From Allolobophora icterica (taxonomy: Eukaryota > Annelida > Clitellata > Crassiclitellata > Lumbricidae), in the NCBI GenBank assembly GCA_963556255.1, contig OY744608.1, positions 32,900,654-32,964,653 on the forward strand: a stretch of DNA of 64,000 bases, read 5' to 3'. The notes beneath the pieces are model-generated. The model was not told the origin of the DNA. It was given only the letters and a program-made list of their open reading frames with translations, and did not search any database. The position numbers were made by a program, and so were the translations under genes. The first letter of the stretch is position 1. Each line of letters begins with the position of its first letter. Below, piece by piece: positions 49,916-60,642 of the stretch.

Positions 49916-50954
49916 TTTTTTCACCTCGTGTCATTGTTTGCTGATTTCTTTCACAGATGTCCATCTGAGAGAAGCTATATACTATCAGTCGCATTGTTTC
50001 AATTCCTTGCATTAGGTCCTTTATTTTCATAAAGCCTATTTGCGCTATCCTTTTCATTTCATTTATATTTATTTTCATTCCATAGGCCTATTCTATCGAA
50101 AATCAAATTTAGATGGTTCATTGTTCTTTGCAGACCTTCCTGGCCATTCTCCACAATCGTCTGAGATTGACCTTCTTCGCAAATCTTCCAGACTATTCTC
50201 CAGTAGCGACTCGGTGTCCGAAAATCTTAAAGCCTTTACCATCCGGCCTCATACATTTATTTCCTCCTTTATGTTGACGCAAGAGAGACAGAGAGAAGTT
50301 GTGGTAATAAGTATTTTGCCAAGGTAGGACATAACTAAAGCTTTAGGCAGCAAGGGAGTTGAGATTAAAAGCAGACTGAAGACTAGCATGGCAGAAAAGG
50401 TCAGGTACTGATAGGTCGACTTCAAACTGAAAGGACCATTGGCCAGAAATTCTTCAGTGCAAGAGTTGTAGACTTGACCAATTGAGGTGAGAGTGGGCAA
50501 TCCTTCCTTCCCCCTCTACCAATTACTCCCGGTTCTGCATATTCCCCTTTGCCCTTATTCTGACCTTATGGCCCATATACAGATTTCCTATTATCCTTCT
50601 ACCCTTCAAGTTAATTCCCAGTCACCTGAATACATACAGTCCATGAAATCCGTTCTCATAAATCACAAAACACGCAAACGTCTTCGTCATGCTCAAGGCT
50701 TCTCTTTGTCAAGACCCTCAAGGCTTCAAACGCACAAGGATCTACCCCTCCTGAATCCGAACTCATCCTCTTACAGATCTTCTATGATCATTCTATCCTT
50801 CCAAACAATTCAGAGTCGTCTAAAAATGCAAGCATACATTTTGTCAAGTCTACACCATAATATAGCTTATGATAGTCAAAACACACATTAACGTCTAGGA
50901 CTCTAGGTCATGCTCAAAGCTCATCTCTGTCAATACACTCAAGGCTCAAGTGGC
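49916..50954. other. Unassigned, two open frames
   Basis: The frame at 50040-50327 contains LDGSLFFADLPGHSPQSSEI and a Ser-rich stretch. Its composition is protein-like, but there is no known domain. The 134-codon frame at 50487-50891 has no motif. Neither is supported as a gene. Confidence 0.35.
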
Positions 50955-51215
50955 TTACAGGCTCTGACAGTGTTAAGGTTGGTACATGTATTACTTATCA
51001 ACTAGCAGTGTCACGGAATGTTATCTTATCTAATGGCAGAGTGTGTTGAGGTTGGAACATGTCCAGTGTAGTATAATTTCAAAGATAAGTTTCATGGATT
51101 AGTTTTAATCTAACATTAGAGTGTGTCTTGGATTGGTATAACTTGTATAATAGCAGAGTGTGTCAGGTTTATCATTCTTTATTATTTATCTAATAGTAGG
51201 GTGTGTCATTCGACT
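50955..51215. repeat. Degenerate copies of the 51-64 kb minisatellite
   Basis: About five diverged units with words such as AGTGTCACGGAATGTTATC, CTAATGGCAGAGTGTGTTGA and TAATAGCAGAGTGTGTCAGG lie just beyond the stop codon of the recombinase-like gene. An AATAAA word on the minus strand (51178-51183) is the nearest possible polyadenylation signal. Confidence 0.7.
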
Positions 51216-51304
51216 GCCTGAATTATTAAAAGACCAGCCACTGTCCAGTTTCATGATATCAACATTGTAAACTTTACACATTGATTTTGTTCATTTGAGG
51301 AACA

Positions 51305-51495
51305 TTAAATATGGTGCTTCATTTTTGATCTACAAAAGTCTTTTATGTTTTTCCAAGTACGATTCCTCAAACAAGGTTCAGCTTCAATACAATTTTCTAT
51401 TTCACACTTTCCCGGTAGGTGGCCACGCAGAACTGCTGGTAACAGATGACGATTGACAGCAGCTTGTTCATTTTCTGTCCATGCTTTTTTGGTGT
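51305..51495 (-). CDS. Tyrosine-recombinase-like gene, terminal exon
   Basis: The acceptor TTGTAG lies just above 51495. The exon starts with two bases completing a split codon (phase 1) and ends at TAA (51305-51307). It encodes TKKAWTENEQAAVNRHLLPA, then LPGKCEIENCIEAEP and RTWKNIKDFCRSKM. A Trp-initiated helical module with a C-x5-C pair and a basic tail recalls the C-terminal piece of uncharacterised animal proteins that have the same zinc-finger/recombinase core; that comparison is from memory. Its phase joins exactly to the 192-bp exons upstream. It may be a DNA-binding tail of Myb/SANT type, but this is inference. Confidence 0.7.
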
Positions 51496-52161
51496 CTACA
51501 ACCAGCAATATAAAAACGAAACTTAGTAGAATTCAGAAATCAGACCTTCAGCAATTTTTTTAGAGGCCCTACTTGATTTACATGCATCTCTATGCTGAAC
51601 AGATCATAATGTTTAGGTCACACAGAACATAATGAAATCTGATATTTGTTAATTTACCTCAATAACCTTTTTTTAATCCTAACATTTAATCGTAGCCTAC
51701 GCTGCATTGTGGAATTTCCAAAACTTGTACACAAGTCACCCTACAAAACTTTTAGTGTTCACATGTCTTGATTTCGACAATTCAGAGATTTCTACTGACA
51801 TGATATTGTGATGCAGAAATGATTATAAATTCTAAAAACCCATATAAGTACAGTTGCAATTAAGTATTTAAAACAGTGAATTTGCATAGATATCAATGAT
51901 AATGTGCCTAATACATTGTCTCCCAGTTGAAAACAATCATTGTTCGATCTCCTGGGGCAAGCCTTAATCATATGCATTGTCCTTGGATATATCACGGAGT
52001 TTTGTGTTCCAGTCACATGCCAGCATTCCACTGGCCATTTTGCTCCATACATGTATGAATACCACCTACATAAATACATACACACATACGCGCACTTGCA
52101 TTTAATACATACTTACATTTATATAAATGCAAAAAACAAAATATAGTTAATTAAAGCATAC
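51496..52161. other. Intron of the recombinase-like gene
   Basis: AT-rich intron between the terminal exon and the nearer copy of the 192-bp exon. The small frames inside (51792-52146) are shadows. Confidence 0.6.
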
Positions 52162-52353
52162 AAGGCATCCTGTGTTTTCGCTTGGTGGGTACAACAACAG
52201 GTACGTCCGAGTCTTTTGGAAGAGCACTGCCAGAAGCAGAAATGGATGTGGAGATTGAAGAAGATATGGTTGCATTCCCAAGACCAATAGCAGATGGCAG
52301 CAAAGATGGCGTTTCATCAGATTCTTCAGAGTCGCCCTTACTTTCTTGCCAAG
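52162..52353 (-). CDS. Tyrosine-recombinase-like gene, 192-bp exon, copy B
   Basis: The acceptor GTACAG lies above 52353 and the donor T/GTATGC below 52162. Both borders are phase 1, so the 64-codon exon can be used, skipped or repeated without changing frame. It encodes WQESKGDSEESDETPSLLP, a Ser/Thr-rich middle (ISSSISTSISASG) and PTKRKHRMP, an acidic-to-basic linker with a possible nuclear localisation signal. If the donor is not used, the frame ends four codons later (stop at 52151-52153), giving a shorter protein without the terminal module. It differs from copy A at 8 of 192 bases and 5 residues (Q/H, G/S, L/S, S/G, V/A). Confidence 0.75.
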
Positions 52354-52439
52354 CTGTACATACAAATATTCAACATACTACAGACCTTGGTGATTAAATT
52401 CATAATCACATCAATTGTGTTGTAAGAAATTATTTGAGG

Positions 52440-52627
52440 CTACAGTGTCATGGATTGGTATTAGTATTCTAATAGCAGTGAGTTGAGGTTGGTACATGTA
52501 GTAGCTATCAGCTAGAAGTGTCATGGTTTGGTATTACAAATCCAATGCCAGAGTGTGTGTCAGGTGTAATCAAAGATCAGTGTCATGGATTGGTATTACC
52601 AACCCAATAGCAGAATGTGTTGAGGTT

Positions 52628-52677
<50 letters not shown>

Positions 52678-52745
52678 TAAAGATCAGGGTCATGGATTGA
52701 TATCCTATTATAAAAAGCTCAGCTGTGTGTGTCGTGGACTAACGC
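52440..52745. repeat. Minisatellite block with (AT)n in the intron between the two 192-bp exons
   Basis: Several units (GTGTCATGGATTGGTATTA.., AATAGCAG.GTGTGTTGAGG, GTGTAATCAAAGATCAGTG) and a 46-bp AT run (52630-52675). Same family as the 56-64 kb array. Confidence 0.85.
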
Positions 52746-53024
52746 TGTGACTTATTCTACCTCGTACGCTACTACCCCACTAATCTGCTTCAGTGTCCGC
52801 TGCTTATGTGGCGACTGCGGACGCCACTAGTGGCAGACACTTATTGCGAGGCCGACCCCAGACTCGGAAGGAGGGAGGGATGGATGGAAGGAAGGAAGGG
52901 AGGGACAGACAGACTTGGTAAAATCTTTTCTCTTACTATTAATCCATTCATTTTCTTTATCAACCTGTCATACATGACTTAGATATATAAATGCAAAAAC
53001 AAAATATAGTTAATTAAAGCATAC
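52746..53024. other. Intron with G-rich simple sequence
   Basis: GGAAGGAGGGAGGGATGG-type simple repeat at 52867-52915. From about 52981 on it matches the region downstream of copy B, i.e. the duplicated unit. Confidence 0.6.
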
Positions 53025-53216
53025 AAGGCATCCTGTGTTTTCGCTTGGTGGGCACAGCAACAGGTACGTCCGAGTCTTTTGGAAGAGCACCGCCAGAAGC
53101 AGAAATGGATGTGGAGATTGAAGAAGATATGGTTGCATTCCCAAGACCAATCGCAGATGGCAGTGAAGATGGCGTTTCATCAGATTCTTCAGAGTCGCTC
53201 TTACTTTCATGCCAAG
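53025..53216 (-). CDS. Tyrosine-recombinase-like gene, 192-bp exon, copy A
   Basis: Same architecture as copy B, 863 bp away: acceptor GTACAG, donor T/GTATGC, phase 1 at both ends. It encodes WHESKSDSEESDETPSSLP .. PTKRKHRMP. The main exon ends in a single T that completes TCT with the first two bases of either copy, and copy A can also splice to copy B in frame. Of eight base differences, six change five residues and two are silent. Both copies remain open, so both are probably still usable, either together or as alternatives. Confidence 0.75.
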
Positions 53217-53837
53217 CTGTACAAACAAATATTCAATACAGACCTTGGTGCTTAAATACATAATCCACATAAATTGTGTTGTAAGAAACCAACATGTTGT
53301 CAACTTTTCTCCGGATTGTACACAGCATAATTGAATTATATCATAATGTACAAAAGAATGTTGATGTACAATTGTATGTGTTATTTGGTGCACCTTGGTT
53401 TCGAGTTATCGTTTAAAAAGATATGGACTAATATTTTGATTCAAAGTCAATTGCTGTATATTAGTGGATAATTATTAGCATTTCTTCAAATGGACTATTA
53501 TTAAAGGCGTGTGTCAATGATTGGAGCCCTTACAGTTCCTTGTTGCCACATGTAAGGATGTGCATACCCATATTGTGGCCGGTATAGATTTAAGCATTTG
53601 GATTTGGGGTTTTTGTAGATGCATAAAGTGGTCTTAAGCATAAATAAAAGATGAGACTGAAAACAAAACTAATATATCCAATAAATATGTTATATCCATT
53701 GGTTACCCCTCCATACAAATTTGGCCACAAGTTGAAAATATGTATAAAAGCCTTAAACAAATACAAGACACTTAGAATACACCAAGATAACAGTTCAAAA
53801 TAATAAAAATTAATTGAAGTAGTCAGAACCAACTTAC
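53217..53837. other. Intron of the recombinase-like gene
   Basis: AT-rich. The reading frame of the main exon runs on into this intron for about 80 codons (hydrophobic, stop at 53590), which would give an intron-retention end. Confidence 0.6.
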
Positions 53838-55902
53838 AAACTAAATCACAGTCAGTAGAAACATCCACAAGCAATTCATCCAGTGACTTTCCTTTCTGAG
53901 AAGTAAGTTCACCACTGTCCATGAGAAGAAATAGTTTTGCCAACTTAGATGCTTGAAGAACATCATTTGGCAGTCGATAGAACTGTCTGTGTACTCTTAT
54001 ATCGTGCCCCATATATTGGGCCAGCATGTCTAATTCATTTTCCTTTAAGTTTAGTACTTGACTCAGTGTAGCAACATGCTTCCGCAGGCTTGTAGATCTG
54101 AGTGCTAATGGATTTTTAGCTCCACATACATTGGCTGCATTTCTGAGAGCTTCCGAGCCTCGCAAGAAATTGTCAGAATTACTGTAGGCAAAAACGTAGT
54201 TGTTACTGATTCGAATTCCAGCAGCAGAACGATATTTTTTCAGCAGTTCAATTGATGTTTGTATTTTCGGAAGCAATAGCACAGGAACGGTTCTGTCTCT
54301 TTTACCTTTCACCTCTACACGGACAAACATTTTACAAAGACTCTGCTCCATAGGACTTAATGCTTCAATGGCATCAGATGACAGGCTGATCATGGTTTTC
54401 TGTTCGTACTCTTCAGTGGTCATCTTTGAAACTTCTCCTTGCCTCCGTCTATTAAATATAATTACTTGCGCCAGAGTTGTTTCTGCCAATCGCCGCCAAG
54501 TTTCCTGAACGCCAAAACAATCTATCTGTGTCTGACCTAACTTTTCCGACAAGCCGATTAATGTCTTATTCAGATGTTCATTGAGCTTCAAAACATCGCT
54601 AGACAGTGGCAAGACACTTACTTTATTTCTCTTTCTGTCTTGCAATGTCCCCAAGGCATGGCGACCAATTTCATCACCCCACTCCATACTGCAAAGCTCA
54701 CTGAAGTAATCTGCACTTTTGATTTTATGAAGGTCCTTTTCCTCAATTGCATTTCTTTTTGCTATTTTTGCAAGCTTCTGTAGAGCATGGCCAAGCTTCA
54801 AAGCCAGTGATGGCTTACTGTAAGTCAGGTTCTGTTCCTGAAAGCCAGCAAGTGCTTTCACAGCAACTAGGCATTGCCTAAATCGATCAGGTATAATGCA
54901 GTCAGCCAAATTGACATTTCCAAGACCTTCCAGTTCACGCATTTTAATAAAAAATCTTGTGACTTCGCGTACCTTATCTCTAATATAAGCCTTTTTTTGC
55001 ATGCCCTTCCTTGCAATTAGTTTTGAAGCATAATCCATAATTAGACTGTCATTTTTTGCAGCAAGCTTAATGGTTCCATCAAGCATACCTGCCAACAGCT
55101 CAGATGCCTTTACTGAAGTGCCTTTTGGTGAAGGCAATAGGAGACCAGCATTCGCTACTTTTCGACCTCCAACTCTTGCTTTATCAAACTTGCACCGATG
55201 CCTGAAAAAGTCCTTTTTCAAGAGATAACAAAAGCAGTATTCACAGGGAACATAATCAGTTGGAAGTGTCGCACGTTTAGACCTGTAAGTTACTAAAAAT
55301 TCACCCTTTTGTTCACGAAGAACTTCTGTGTTGTGTATGTGATTCCCCAAATTCCTCAGTCTAACAATACACTTACATCGTTGTGCTTTGTCTTCTAAGG
55401 AAGCAATCTCTACAACCTCATGCTCTTCTCGATGCTTTGTTAGCCAGTGACGTTGTATTTGAGTCTGTTTTGTACCGCAATAAAAGCAGTATGGCCTCTT
55501 TTCAAAATACTGTACTGTGTAGTTTCTACCTGAAACTTGAACTGAATTTTCAGTACTCAGCACTGACTGATCAGGCTGACAGCTGCTCATATCATCGCAA
55601 GATGTACGTGCTAACTTTATACTAATACCATCACTTTGTTTGCTTTGCTTAGCCGCCTTTTTAACCTTTGGAACACACCTCCTCTGTTTCTTACCATCAT
55701 GTACCTTTTCATAATCTGATGACTGGCATGACTCACCATCACCTGACTCATCAGGAACATATTCATCATCTGACTCACTGTCAGACTGCATTTCTGTATT
55801 ATTATCTGAAAGTTGCTCTTCAACTGGTGGCTGCGCAGATTTCAAAACTTCTGTGTGCGAGCTGTATACTCGGCTGGGAGATGACAGAAATTGGTCAAAA
55901 TC
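53838..55902 (-). CDS. Tyrosine-recombinase-like protein, main catalytic exon
   Basis: A 2065-bp exon (688 codons plus one base) with acceptor TGTTTCAG (phase 0) and donor T/GTAAGT (phase 1). In order, counted from the exon start: acidic segment (residues 33-60), basic patch KKQRRCVPKVKKAAK (71-85), a C-x2-C..H..H module CFYCGTKQTQIQRHWLTKH (139-157), a second C-x2-C..H-x-C module (220-237), a helical core-binding region (about 265-470), then a tyrosine recombinase catalytic domain. Visible catalytic set: Arg in NRRRQGE (487), Lys in VKGKRDRTVP (534), Arg in TSLRKHVAT (607), His in YMGHD (633) and Tyr in HRQFYRLP (642). The first His of the usual HxxR is Thr. Such enzymes cut and rejoin DNA through a 3'-phosphotyrosine, and the closest known animal relatives are Crypton-type elements. 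Introns and missing terminal repeats favour a host or domesticated gene. ATG codons at 55920 and 55911 could serve as internal starts. Confidence 0.85.
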
Positions 55903-56261
55903 CTGAAACATTATAGTCATTTAAGATCATAAGCAGATGCACCATTTGTGAACTTTGTAAGAGGCGCTGCATAAGTGTTTTGATGGTCACATGTATACGT
56001 ACATAGTTATCAAACATGTGTCATGGATAAGTATTATTTATCTAGCATACACATAATACGCACTTACATGCATAGACACCATCTAAAATCCCAAATAAAT
56101 AGACACCACTTGAAATCTCAAGTACATCAAAAGAAGCAGTTCTTATCTTCTTGAAATGGTTTGCTTTTAACCCCTGTAAAATTGACAAACAAGATATTTT
56201 GCAAAAAGAAAACTTTAAGGAAGGAAGAAGTAAAATCCAGGAAAATAGACAATCCACTTAC
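55903..56261. other. Intron with a possible unused acceptor
   Basis: A TTTACAG acceptor at 56174-56180 opens a frame of about 35 codons (GLKANHFKKIRTASFDVLEI..). Its only good donor (GCAT/GTAAGT at about 56071) leaves the wrong phase for the main exon, so I do not include it as coding. Confidence 0.4.
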
Positions 56262-56339
56262 CGGAAAAAGTTCTAATTCCTCAGAACATACTGAATCACA
56301 AATGACATCTTCATCACCGCAGAAAATGCTTTCAAACTT
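56262..56339 (-). CDS. Tyrosine-recombinase-like gene, 78-bp exon
   Basis: The acceptor TTTACAG lies above 56339 and the donor CCG/GTAAGT below 56262. It is 26 codons with both borders in phase 0, encoding KFESIFCGDEDVICDSVCSE and ELELFP, an acidic peptide with three cysteines. It joins in frame to the main exon (phase 0 acceptor) and to the repeated 228-bp exon (phase 0 donor). Strong splice consensus and exact phase agreement are the evidence. No domain is recognised. Confidence 0.7.
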
Positions 56340-56510
56340 CTGTAAATAAAAATAATAAAAAATCTTGGAGGAGGCGAATGCAACAATAGTATGAATTTGT
56401 TTCAGAATAAATATCAATTTGATCTATTGAAATAATTATTACAACAATATTTATCAATTAACTTTAGGCAGCATATTGGATGGAGCATTAACACCTAATC
56501 ACGCAACACA
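56340..56510. other. Intron, with a diverged trace of the array unit
   Basis: CAGCATATTGGATGGAGCAT at about 56470 is an older copy of the word CAGTATATTGGATGGAGCAT found once in each array unit. Confidence 0.6.
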
Positions 56511-57516
56511 AATGACATAGATTGGTATTACTTATCTAATTGCAGTGTGTGTCAGATGTAAAATTATCAAAGCGTCATGGATTGGTATAAGTAATCAGAG
56601 TGTGTTGAGGTTGGTACATGTGTTAGTTATCAAGATCAGTGTCATGGATTCGTAACACTAATCCAATAGCAGAGTATGTCAGGTTTAGTATACATTCTCA
56701 AAAATCAGTGTCATGGATTGGTATTATTTATCTACTAGTAGTGTGTGTCATGGATTGGAAGAACTGATATAATAGCCGAGTGTGTCAAAGTTAGTAGTAG
56801 TTATATAACATGTGTCATGGATTGGTATTATTTGTCGATTAGAAGAGTGTGTGTCAGGTGTAATCAAAGATCAGTGTCATGGATTGGTATTATTTTTATA
56901 ATACAAGAGTGTGTGTCGGGTGTAATCAAAGATCAGTGTCATGGATTGGTATTACTAACCTAATAGCAGAGTGTGCTGAGGTTGGTATATATAATATATA
57001 TACATATATATATATATATATCAGTAAAGATCAGTGTCGTGGATTGATATAACTTAAAAAATAGCAGTGTGTCAGGTTTAGTTCATGTATTAGTTATCAT
57101 TTTAGCCAGTATATTGGATGGAGCATTTACACCTGAAATGATGCCGAAATGGCGGTTATAGCCTAACAAAAATAACCAACTAACATTAAGAGTGAAAATA
57201 ACACAAAATGTACAACTAAAGCTCATTTTGAACACATTACTAAGACAAGGCACTATCTTGCAGTCACTCAGCAGCCTGCCAATAAATTAGTGGTAAATAA
57301 TAATTCAAGTGCAGGTAACAGATAAAGAATTAGTGCAACAAATCATCCAAAACAAATGAAACCTAAACCAAATAAGAATCAAAATTTCAACACAAGATAC
57401 ACTACTATTTGTAATGGTTACACAGAAACTTACAATGCCTTGCAGTTAAGTAAATGGAACTCAGTCCAGTTAAAACAATGAAGAGTCACATAAGATGACT
57501 ACACAAAGTTACTTAC

Positions 57517-57744
57517 TTCTTTTAGAGCTATTCTAGCATCAGGCATATCCATGGCATCAAGCAATGTTTCTGAACTGTCAACTACTTCGCTCCTTACACC
57601 TGGCTCCATTTCTTTATTCCATCCTGAATCTTGCACCGGCACTTGAGCTTGTAGAAGCTCTGTCTGGCGAGTACTTTGAACTGGCTCATTGTCTTCATGA
57701 GACGGTGAGAGAGACAACTGGCCAACTCCCTTGGTACGCCGAGG
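57517..57744 (-). CDS. Tyrosine-recombinase-like gene, repeated 228-bp exon, copy 1
   Basis: The acceptor TTTTCTTAG lies above 57744 and the donor GAA/GTAAGT below 57517. It has 76 codons, phase 0 at both ends, so any number of copies can be joined in frame. It encodes RRTKGVGQLSLSPSHEDNEP, then TELLQAQVPVQDSGWNKEME and LLDAMDMPDARIALKE: polar, acidic, probably disordered with a short C-terminal helix. No family recognised. This is the copy nearest the 78-bp exon. The opposite-strand 77-codon frame is its shadow. Confidence 0.75.
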
Positions 57745-58247
57745 CTAAGAAAATAAAGAAGAAGATATCTGAGGACAGTGTCATGGATTGGTATTAGTAA
57801 TCTAATAGCAGAGTGTGTTGAGGTTGGTACATGTGTCAGTTATCAACTAGCAGTGTCATGGATTGGTGTGAAGCATCTAATAGTAGAGTGTGTCATGGAA
57901 TGTCCAAACTTATCTAATGGAAGTGTGTGTCGAGTTGACACTTGTAATAGTTATCAAGATCAGTGTCATGGATTCGTAATACTAATCCAATAGCAGAGTG
58001 TGTCAGGTTTATTATACATTCTCAAAAATCAGTGTCATGGATTGGTATTATTTATCTACTAGTAGTGTGTGTCATGGATTGGAAGAACTGATATAATAGC
58101 CGAGTGTGTCAAAGTTAGTAGTAGTTATATAACATGTGTCATGGATTGGCATTATTTGTCGATTAGAAGAGTGTGTGTCAGGTGTAATCAAAGATCAGTG
58201 TCATGGATTGGTATTACTAACCTAATAGCAGAGTGTGCTGAGGCTGG

Positions 58248-58298
<51 letters not shown>

Positions 58299-58792
58299 TA
58301 AAGATCAGTGTCGTGGATTGAAATAAGTTAAAAAATAGCAGAGGGTGTCAGGTTTAGTTCATGTATTAGTTATCATTTTAGCCAGTGTATTGGATGGAGC
58401 ATTTACACCTGAAATGATGCCGAAATGGCAGTTATAGCCTAACAAAAATAACCAACTAACATTAAGAGTGAAAATAACACAAAATGTACAACTAAAGCTC
58501 ATTTTGAACACATTACTAAGACAAGGCACTATCTTGCAGTCACTCAGCAGCCTGCCAATAAATTAGTGGTAAATAATAATTCAAGTGCAGGTAACAGATA
58601 AAGAATTAGTGCAACAAATCATCCAAAACAAATGAAACCTAAACCAAATAAGAATCAAAATTTCAACACAAGATACACTACTATTTGTAATGGTTGCACA
58701 GAAACTTACAATGCCTTGCAGTTAAGTAAATGGAACTCAGTCCAGTTAAAACAATGAAGAGTCACATAAGATGACTACACAAAGTTACTTAC

Positions 58793-59020
58793 TTCTTTTA
58801 GAGCTATTCTAGCATCAGGCATATCCATGGCATCAAGCAATGTTTCTGAACTGTCAACTACTTCGCTCCTTACACCTGGCTCCATTTCTTTATTCCATCC
58901 TGAATCTTGCACCGGCACTTGAGCTTGTAGAAGCTCTGTCTGGCGAGTACTTTGAACTGGCTCATTGTCTTCATGAGACGGTGAGAGAGACAACTGGCCA
59001 ACTCCCTTGGTACGCCGAGG
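58793..59020 (-). CDS. Repeated 228-bp exon, copy 2
   Basis: Same borders and same base sequence as copy 1 by reading. The flanking intron differs from the others at single bases (e.g. GGTTGCACAG for GGTTACACAG near 58690), which shows this is not a simple assembly echo of one copy. Phase 0-0. Confidence 0.72.
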
Positions 59021-60125
59021 CTAAGAAAATAAAGAAGAAGATATCTGAGGACAGTGTCATGGATTGGTATTAGTAATCTAATAGCAGAGTGTGTTGAGGT
59101 TGGTACATGTGTCAGTTATCAACTAGCAGTGTCATGGATTGGTGTGAAGCATCTAATAGTAGAGTGTGTCATGGAATGTCCAAACTTATCTAATGGAAGT
59201 GTGTGTCGAGTTGACACATGTAATAGTTATCAAGATCAGTGTCATGGATTCGTAATACTAATCCAATAGCAGAGTGTGTCAGGTTTATTATACATTCTAA
59301 AAAATCAGTGTCATGGATTATTATTTATCTACCAGTAGTGTGTGTCATGGATTGGAAGAATTGATATAATAGCCGAGTGTGTCAAAGTTAGTAGTAGTTA
59401 TATAACATGTGTCATGGATTGGTATTATTTGTCGATTAGAAGAGTGTGTGTCAGGTGTAATCAAAGATCAGTGTCATGGATTCGTAATACTAATCCAATA
59501 GCAGAGTGTGTCAGGTTTATTATACATTCTCAAACATCAGTGTCATGGATTATTATTTATCTACCAGTAGTGTGTGTCATGGATTGGAAGAATTGATATA
59601 ATAGCCGAGTGTGTCAAAGTTAGTAGTAGTTATATAACATGTGTCATGGATTGGTATTAATTGTCGATTAGAAGAGTGTGTGTCAGGTGTAATCAAAGAT
59701 CAGTGTCATGGATTGGTATTATTTTTATAATACAAGAGTGTGTGTCGGGTGTAATCAAAGATCAGTGTCATGGATTGGTATTACTAACCTAATAGCAGAG
59801 TGTGCTGAGGTTGGTATATATAATATATATATATATATTTTTTTTTATCAGTAAAGATCAGTGTCGTGGAATGATATAACTTATAAAATAGCAGTGTGTC
59901 AGGTTTAGTTCATGTATTAGTTATCATTTTAGCCAGTATATTGGATGGAGCATTTACACCTGAAATGATGCCGAAATGGCGGTTATAGCCTAACAAAAAT
60001 AACCAACTAACATTAAGAGTGAAAATAACACAAAATGTACAACTAAAGCTCATTTTGAACACATTACTAAGACAAGGCACTATCTTGCAGTCACTCAGCA
60101 GCCTGCCAATAAATTAGTGTTTATT

Positions 60126-60190
60126 GGCATCAAGCAATGTTTCTGAACTGTCAACTACTTCGCTCCTTACACCTGGCTCCATTTCTTTAT
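60126..60190 (-). pseudogene. Ectopic 64-bp fragment of the repeated exon in the intron
   Basis: GGCATCAAGCAATGTTTCTG .. GGCTCCATTTCTTTA reproduces the middle of the 228-bp exon, inserted after AAATTAGTG where the other units read GGTAAATAATAATTC. It lacks splice borders. It looks like a template-switch or gene-conversion scar. Confidence 0.85.
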
Positions 60191-60414
60191 ATAAATAATA
60201 ATTCAAGTGCAGGTAACAGATAAAGAATTAGTGCAACAAATCATCCAAAACAAATGAAACCTAAACCAAATAAGAATCAAAATTTCAACACAAGATACAC
60301 TACTATTTGTAATGGTTACACAGAAACTTACAATGCCTTGCAGTTAAGTAAATGGAACTCAGTCCAGTTAAAACAATGAAGAGTCACATAAGATGACTAC
60401 ACAAAGTTACTTAC

Positions 60415-60642
60415 TTCTTTTAGAGCTATTCTAGCATCAGGCATATCCATGGCATCAAGCAATGTTTCTGAACTGTCAACTACTTCGCTCCTTACACCTG
60501 GCTCCATTTCTTTATTCCATCCTGAATCTTGCACCGGCACTTGAGCTTGTAGAAGCTCTGTCTGGCGAGTACTTTGAACTGGCTCATTGTCTTCATGAGA
60601 CGGTGAGAGAGACAACTGGCCAACTCCCTTGGTACGCCGAGG
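60415..60642 (-). CDS. Repeated 228-bp exon, copy 3
   Basis: Identical in sequence and splice borders to the other copies, phase 0-0. The downstream (lower-coordinate) intron of this copy holds the ectopic exon fragment. Confidence 0.72.

Noticed and set aside
50040..50327. Possible exon with FADLPGHSPQ
   Set aside because: Composition is suggestive, but no domain, splice pair or neighbouring exon could be identified.
52182..53263. Plus-strand frames over the two 192-bp exons (…EAEMDVEIEEDMVAFP…)
   Set aside because: They look protein-like, but the minus strand has matching acceptors, donors and phases that connect to the recombinase exon, whereas the plus frame has none.
56071..56173. Additional exon between the 78-bp and the main exon
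   Set aside because: Acceptor and a GTAAGT donor exist, but joining it to the main exon shifts the phase and creates an immediate stop. The 78-bp exon joins the main exon directly in frame.
57564..57797. 77-codon plus-strand frame repeated in every array unit
   Set aside because: Antisense shadow of the minus-strand 228-bp exon. It has no splice logic of its own and runs into the minisatellite.
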